This document shows positions 5,671 through 9,028 of a stretch of DNA of 9,028 nucleotides, piece by piece. A model generated the notes under the pieces. The model worked only from the letters and a program-made list of their open reading frames with translations. It searched no databases and was not told the origin of the DNA. The stretch's first letter is position 1. Every line of letters starts with the position of its first letter. The stretch comes from an uncultured Prevotella sp. (GTDB lineage: Bacteria; Bacteroidota; Bacteroidia; Bacteroidales; Bacteroidaceae): NCBI GenBank assembly GCA_900319895.1, contig ONQK01000007.1, forward strand, positions 1-9,028, given 5' to 3'. The position numbers and the translations under genes were made by a program.

Positions 5671-7038
5671 ATGAAAAGTATCAGTTTAGACATCAGCAAA
5701 GCTCATTCATTCCTCCCCCAAGACACACTGCAAGCACGGATGCCCGAAGTCAAGCACGCACACCAGTCGCTGGAAAACGCGACCTGCCAGGGCAACGACT
5801 ACTTGGGATGGCTGCACCTGCCAACTTCCATCAGCAACACATTCCTCGACGAGATACAAGCCACGGCAGACCTCCTGCGCTCCGAATGCCAAGTCATCGT
5901 CATAGCAGGCATCGGAGGAAGCTATCTTGGCGCAAAGGCCATCATCGCCGCACTGGAAAACAACTTCGAGTGGCTCGTCGGCCACACCCGAGAGAAACCC
6001 GTCATCCTGTTCGCCGGCAACAACATCAGCGAAGACTATCTCGCAGAACTCACCGACTACCTGAAAGACAAGCGCTTCGGCATCATCAACATCTCAAAGA
6101 GTGGGACAACCACCGAGACGGCGCTCACCTTCCGGCTGCTCAAGAGGCAATGTGAAGAACAGCGGGGGAAAGAGGAGGCGCGGCGCGTCATCGTGGCCAT
6201 AACCGATGCCGTAAAGGGCGCGGCACGGACTTGTGCCTGCAAAGAAGGCTACAAGAGCTTCGTCATCCCCGACAACGTCGGCGGAAGATTCTCAGTGCTC
6301 ACGCCCGTGGGCCTGCTGCCCATAGCCTGCGCAGGGTTCGACATCAAGGAACTGGTCAACGGGGCCCAGAACATGGAACACCAGACCTCCATTGAAGTGC
6401 CTTTCGAGAAAAACCTGGCGCAACAATACGCCGCCATCCGCCTGGCACTCTATCAGCAATTGGGCAAGAAGATCGAAGTAATGGTCAACTATCAGCCAAA
6501 GCTGCACTTCATGGCAGAATGGTGGAAGCAACTCTATGGAGAGAGCGAAGGCAAAGAGAACAAAGGGCTCTTCCCGGCCGCCGTCGACTTCACCACAGAC
6601 CTCCACTCCATGGGACAATGGATCCAGGAGGGCGAAAGGACAATCTTCGAAACCGTCATCAGCGTCGAGCAGCCCAGCCACACGCTCCTCTTCCCACAAG
6701 ACGAAGAGAACCTCGACGGGCTCAACTTCCTGGCAGGGAGACGAATTGACGAGGTCAACAAAATGGCGGAACTGGGGACACGACTCGCACACATCGACGG
6801 AGGAGTGCCCAACATACGCATATCCATACCCGCGCTCAACGAGTTCTACATCGGACAGCTCGTCTACTTCTTCGAACTCGCCTGCGGCATCAGCGGCTGC
6901 ATGCTCGGGGTCAACCCCTTCAACCAGCCTGGCGTGGAAGCCTACAAGAACAACATGTTCGCACTGCTCCAAAAGCCGGGATATGAGCAAGAAAGCGCCG
7001 CCATCAAAGAAAGGCTCGAAAAAGAAAAGCGAGAATAG
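5671..7038 (+). CDS. pgi: Glucose-6-phosphate isomerase
   Basis: This cytosolic enzyme interconverts glucose-6-phosphate and fructose-6-phosphate in glycolysis and gluconeogenesis. The 455-residue protein has the length of the short bacterial form. Visible motifs are IGGSYLGAK (81-89), the sugar-phosphate-binding SKSGTTTET (142-150), [12 protein letters not shown] (203-214), [14 protein letters not shown] with probable catalytic E291 (289-302), DLHSMGQ with H312, and [13 protein letters not shown] with K426. The frame is open upstream to 5569, and an in-frame ATG also exists at 5632. I chose the ATG at 5671 because [11 protein letters not shown] matches the family N-terminus and the predicted transcription start lies inside the longer frame. 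The PspC gene follows 27 nt downstream. The codons are GC-rich in the third position, unlike the nuclease gene on the left. Confidence 0.97.
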   Translation: MKSISLDISKAHSFLPQDTLQARMPEVKHAHQSLENATCQGNDYLGWLHLPTSISNTFLDEIQATADLLRSECQVIVIAGIGGSYLGAKAIIAALENNFEWLVGHTREKPVILFAGNNISEDYLAELTDYLKDKRFGIINISKSGTTTETALTFRLLKRQCEEQRGKEEARRVIVAITDAVKGAARTCACKEGYKSFVIPDNVGGRFSVLTPVGLLPIACAGFDIKELVNGAQNMEHQTSIEVPFEKNLAQQYAAIRLALYQQLGKKIEVMVNYQPKLHFMAEWWKQLYGESEGKENKGLFPAAVDFTTDLHSMGQWIQEGERTIFETVISVEQPSHTLLFPQDEENLDGLNFLAGRRIDEVNKMAELGTRLAHIDGGVPNIRISIPALNEFYIGQLVYFFELACGISGCMLGVNPFNQPGVEAYKNNMFALLQKPGYEQESAAIKERLEKEKRE

Positions 7039-7065
7039 CGCACACACCATAAAAACAATCAGAAT

Positions 7066-7263
7066 ATGTCAACAGAGAAAAAACTCCGACGATCAAAAGA
7101 CCAGAAAATCGCGGGCGTATGCGGAGGCATTGCCAAATACCTGAACTTGGACCCGACGCTCGTGCGGGTGGTCTACCTGCTCCTGTCGCTCTTCAGCGCA
7201 GGCTTCTCTGGGACGTTCATTTACCTGCTCATGTGGCTGATACTGCCCGAGGAACAAGCATAA
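7066..7263 (+). CDS. Small PspC domain-containing membrane protein
   Basis: A 65-residue protein consisting almost entirely of one PspC domain. It has a basic N-terminus (KKLRRSKDQK), the hallmark IAGVCGGIAKYLNLDPTLVRVVYLL (about 15-39), then a hydrophobic stretch to LMWLILPEE (55-63), likely one membrane helix or a re-entrant pair. The PspC family takes its name from the phage-shock regulator that senses envelope stress with PspB, but single-domain versions like this are common outside any psp operon and their roles are not established. No PspA, PspB or PspF is nearby. It sits 27 nt after pgi and 33 nt before the HAD gene, so it is probably made from the pgi transcript. Its link to sugar phosphate metabolism may be only positional. 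Confidence 0.9.
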   Translation: MSTEKKLRRSKDQKIAGVCGGIAKYLNLDPTLVRVVYLLLSLFSAGFSGTFIYLLMWLILPEEQA

Positions 7264-7296
7264 GCCGTCTGCACAAACATCAGCCAATACAAACGC

Positions 7297-8013
7297 ATGA
7301 ACGAGAAAATCAACCACTGTCTCGCCACCAACGGTTTCCAACAGTTCACACCCAAAGCCGTGCTGTTCGACATGGACGGCATCCTGGTCGACTCCATGCA
7401 CCGGCACGCACGCTGCTGGAAAGAAGCCATGCAAAGGTTCGGGCTGAGCATCAGCGAACAAGAGGTGTTTGAGCGAGAGGGGATGCGCGGCGTGGAAATC
7501 ATACAGGACCTGACAAGACAACAGCTAGGGCACGCCGTCGGCGAACAAGAGGCGCAAAGCATGTACGACGAGAAGACCAGGCTCTTCCTGGCAGAAGGCA
7601 AGGTGCCAACCATGACGGGAGCAAGCAGCGTATTGCAAGCAGCCAAGGCCTGCGGGATGAAAATCGTAGTCGTAACGGGAAGCGGGCAACGAACATTGCT
7701 CGCCGACTTGCAGCACCGTTTCCCCGGCCTCATCGACCCCGGCCTCATCGTGTCCAGCTTTGATGTCAGCCGAGGGAAACCCCACCCAGAACCCTACCTC
7801 AAAGGACTGCAAAAGGCAGGTGTGGAGCCTTTCGAGGCAATCGTCGTAGAAAATGCACCGCTGGGCGTGCGCGCGGCAGTCGCGGCGAAAATCATGACCG
7901 TCGGTGTCAACACAGGGCCTCTGCCACGGCAGATGCTCATCGACGAGGGGGCAACATTCGTATTCGACACCATGGATGAACTGGCAGACCATGGTCTGCT
8001 ATGGCACAGGTAA
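7297..8013 (+). CDS. HAD superfamily hydrolase, beta-phosphoglucomutase-like subfamily
   Basis: A 238-residue haloacid-dehalogenase-type phosphatase or phosphomutase. Motif I is FDMDGILVDS with nucleophile D25 and acid/base D27. A helical cap occupies about 35-100. Motif II is VVVTGSG (T127/S129), motif III is RGKPHPEPYLKG (K161), and motif IV is VVENAPLGVRAA (E185, with N186 where many relatives have D). This subfamily dephosphorylates or isomerises sugar phosphates and similar small metabolites. The VVENAPLG and VNTGPL pattern is one I know from Bacteroidetes members, so N186 is probably normal for the group. The substrate cannot be named. The location behind pgi suggests, weakly, a hexose-phosphate-related job. 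About 17 residues precede the core, so a later start is possible, but no other ATG is well placed. It ends 22 nt before the convergent rsmA stop, with no convincing terminator between. Confidence 0.88.
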   Translation: MNEKINHCLATNGFQQFTPKAVLFDMDGILVDSMHRHARCWKEAMQRFGLSISEQEVFEREGMRGVEIIQDLTRQQLGHAVGEQEAQSMYDEKTRLFLAEGKVPTMTGASSVLQAAKACGMKIVVVTGSGQRTLLADLQHRFPGLIDPGLIVSSFDVSRGKPHPEPYLKGLQKAGVEPFEAIVVENAPLGVRAAVAAKIMTVGVNTGPLPRQMLIDEGATFVFDTMDELADHGLLWHR

Positions 8014-8035
8014 GGCTACCCGACAAAGTCCGGCG

Positions 8036-8836
8036 TCAGCCTTTCAGCGCATGTTCGACAAGGTTGGTCAGCTCCACAAACTCAGCCACGGTCAGCTGCT
8101 CGGGGCGGCGCGTCAGCATGTCGGCCATCGCCTCGTCAGCAAAGAGAGGGCTCTCAGGGGGCAAAAGCTGGCGGAGGCTTACCCGCAACATCTTGCGGCG
8201 CTGATTGAACACCGCTTTCACCACACGGCGGAACAGCCCCTCGTCGCAGCCCAAGTCCGTGACATGGTTGCGACGCATGCGTATCACCGCGCTTTTCACC
8301 TTGGGAGGAGGATTGAACACATGCTCGTCGACGGTGAACAGATACTCCACGTCATACCAAGCCTGAATCAGGACGCTCAGGATGCCGTAGGCCTTGTTGC
8401 CTGGCGAAGAGGCGATGCGCTGGGCCACCTCCCGCTGTATCATGCCCGTGCAGCAGGGGATGAGCGACTTGTTGTCCAGCATCTTGAAGAAAATCTGCGA
8501 CGAGATGTCGTAAGGGTAATTACCCGTGAGCACAAACTCGCCGCCGCCGAAGAGCGTCGCCAGGTCCATGCGCAGGAAGTCGCCCGAGACCACCCGACTG
8601 CCCAGTTGCGGGAAATGGCCGTTCAGGTAGGCCACCGACTCGCCGTCAATCTCCACGGCCTTGAATTCACGGCCCTTCTCCATCAAATACTGCGTCAGTA
8701 CGCCCATGCCAGGACCAATTTCCAGCACGGGCAAATCCGGACACGCGTCCACCGTGTCGGCAATGCGACGGGCAATGTCCAAGTCGGTCAGAAAATGCTG
8801 TCCCAACTGCTTCTTGGGTTTAACTCTGTCTCTCAT
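8036..8836 (-). CDS. rsmA: 16S rRNA (adenine1518-N6/adenine1519-N6)-dimethyltransferase
   Basis: RsmA (KsgA) transfers four methyl groups from S-adenosylmethionine to two adjacent adenines in helix 45 of 16S rRNA, a late checkpoint of 30S subunit assembly. Loss of it causes kasugamycin resistance. The 266-residue protein is full length. It shows KKQLGQHFL (8-16), the SAM-binding EIGPGMGVLT (39-48), VEID (61-64), SGDFL (84-88), the catalytic NYPYDISS (106-113, NLPYNIS in E. coli), FNPPPKVKSAVIRM (174-187) and the C-terminal FNQRRKMLR (210-218). Tyr and Asp at the second and fifth catalytic-motif positions are conservative variants. The ATG at 8836 gives the usual start. The gene is transcribed from its own promoter at 8947-8978 and runs toward the pgi operon. 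Confidence 0.97.
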   Translation of the reverse strand: MRDRVKPKKQLGQHFLTDLDIARRIADTVDACPDLPVLEIGPGMGVLTQYLMEKGREFKAVEIDGESVAYLNGHFPQLGSRVVSGDFLRMDLATLFGGGEFVLTGNYPYDISSQIFFKMLDNKSLIPCCTGMIQREVAQRIASSPGNKAYGILSVLIQAWYDVEYLFTVDEHVFNPPPKVKSAVIRMRRNHVTDLGCDEGLFRRVVKAVFNQRRKMLRVSLRQLLPPESPLFADEAMADMLTRRPEQLTVAEFVELTNLVEHALKG

Positions 8837-8946
8837 CGGCTGATTCTTCTCTGATTGTCAACGCGCCGCCAACGGCAGTCAATGCCTTTCCAACAGCATC
8901 CGGGACGACCGGGAGGCAGCGGCGGACTTCATGGTTTTTAAAAACG

Positions 8947-8978
8947 CAAAAGTAGACATTTAAATCCTCACTGCCAAA
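8947..8978 (-). promoter_or_regulatory. Promoter of rsmA
   Basis: On the minus strand, TTTG (8978-8975) is followed after 20 nt by TACTTTTG (8954-8947), matching TTTG/TAnnTTTG. Transcription would start near 8940, giving an rsmA leader of about 100 nt (8837-8940). The leader is GC-rich, with short self-complementary pieces such as CCCGG repeats, but shows no riboswitch I recognise. From 8955 to 9028 I see no gene beyond an ATG at 9012 that runs off the edge. Confidence 0.75.
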
Positions 8979-9028
8979 TTTTCAGGATAAAATCTGACGC
9001 GCCACAACACCATGCCCGCAGCGCCGCC

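Noticed and set aside
6292..7050. Open frame antisense to pgi (252 codons)
   Set aside because: pgi is certain from many motifs; the antisense product has no family features.
8014..8035. Shared terminator between the HAD gene and rsmA
   Set aside because: Only a weak imperfect GGCT/AGCC pairing with no T tract is present.
7904..8854. Long open frame (316 codons) spanning the HAD end and antisense to rsmA
   Set aside because: It overlaps two well-identified genes; the H-, R- and L-rich product is typical of the complement of a GC-rich gene.
9012..9028. ATG near the right edge as a divergent gene start
   Set aside because: Only a few codons are visible (MPAAP) and no plus-strand promoter box precedes it.
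1..9028. CRISPR array, insertion sequence or rRNA
   Set aside because: No regular repeat-spacer pattern, transposase or rRNA-like sequence was found on either strand.

Overview
The window looks like Bacteroidales chromosome, perhaps Prevotellaceae-like (the family is a guess). Several independent signs agree. Promoters match the Bacteroidetes pattern (TTTG near -33, TAnnTTTG near -7) and occur upstream of five transcription units. The dnaX, pgi, rsmA and PspC proteins have Bacteroidetes-type sequences. Shine-Dalgarno sites are not obvious. The flavin reductase carries a lipoprotein signal.

Layout. (1) 1-2502, plus strand: the tail of a DNA-defence operon. It holds the C-terminal part of a PD-(D/E)XK nuclease of the DUF524/PDDEXK_7 family (the nuclease partner of McrB-like GTPase systems such as LlaJI), a full-length RhuM-family protein, and a Vsr mismatch endonuclease starting 4 nt after rhuM. 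The operon start, where an McrB-like AAA+ GTPase and a cytosine-C5 methyltransferase would be expected, lies left of the window. (2) 2537-2669: a very long near-perfect hairpin, probably a bidirectional terminator, flush against the 3' end of a minus-strand tRNA-Arg(CCG). This is the border between the defence genes and housekeeping DNA. (3) 2743-5432, minus strand: dnaX (DNA polymerase III tau/gamma) and a lipoprotein flavin reductase, each with its own promoter and separated by a terminator. (4) 5530-8013, plus strand: pgi, a small PspC-domain protein and a HAD phosphatase, closely spaced as a probable operon behind a strong promoter. (5) 8036-8954, minus strand: rsmA (ksgA), convergent with the HAD gene, with a roughly 100-nt leader and a well-formed promoter. 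No gene is seen from 8955 to 9028.

How they work together. The left block is accessory. The nuclease would cut modified or foreign DNA, and Vsr would repair T:G mismatches produced by deamination of 5-methylcytosine, which implies a C5 methyltransferase nearby. RhuM is of unknown function but recurs in such loci. The right side is ordinary core metabolism and information processing. Base composition changes along the window: 25/60 G+C at 241-300 in the nuclease gene, 40/60 at 2281-2340 in vsr and 35/60 at 6841-6900 in pgi, consistent with a mosaic left block.

The observations most worth a second look are an in-frame repeat-derived insertion of about 13 residues between zinc ligands of Vsr, a paired A19/U56 replacement of the nearly universal G19-C56 tertiary pair in the tRNA, an unassigned C-terminal domain on the nuclease, and a flavin reductase built as a lipoprotein.
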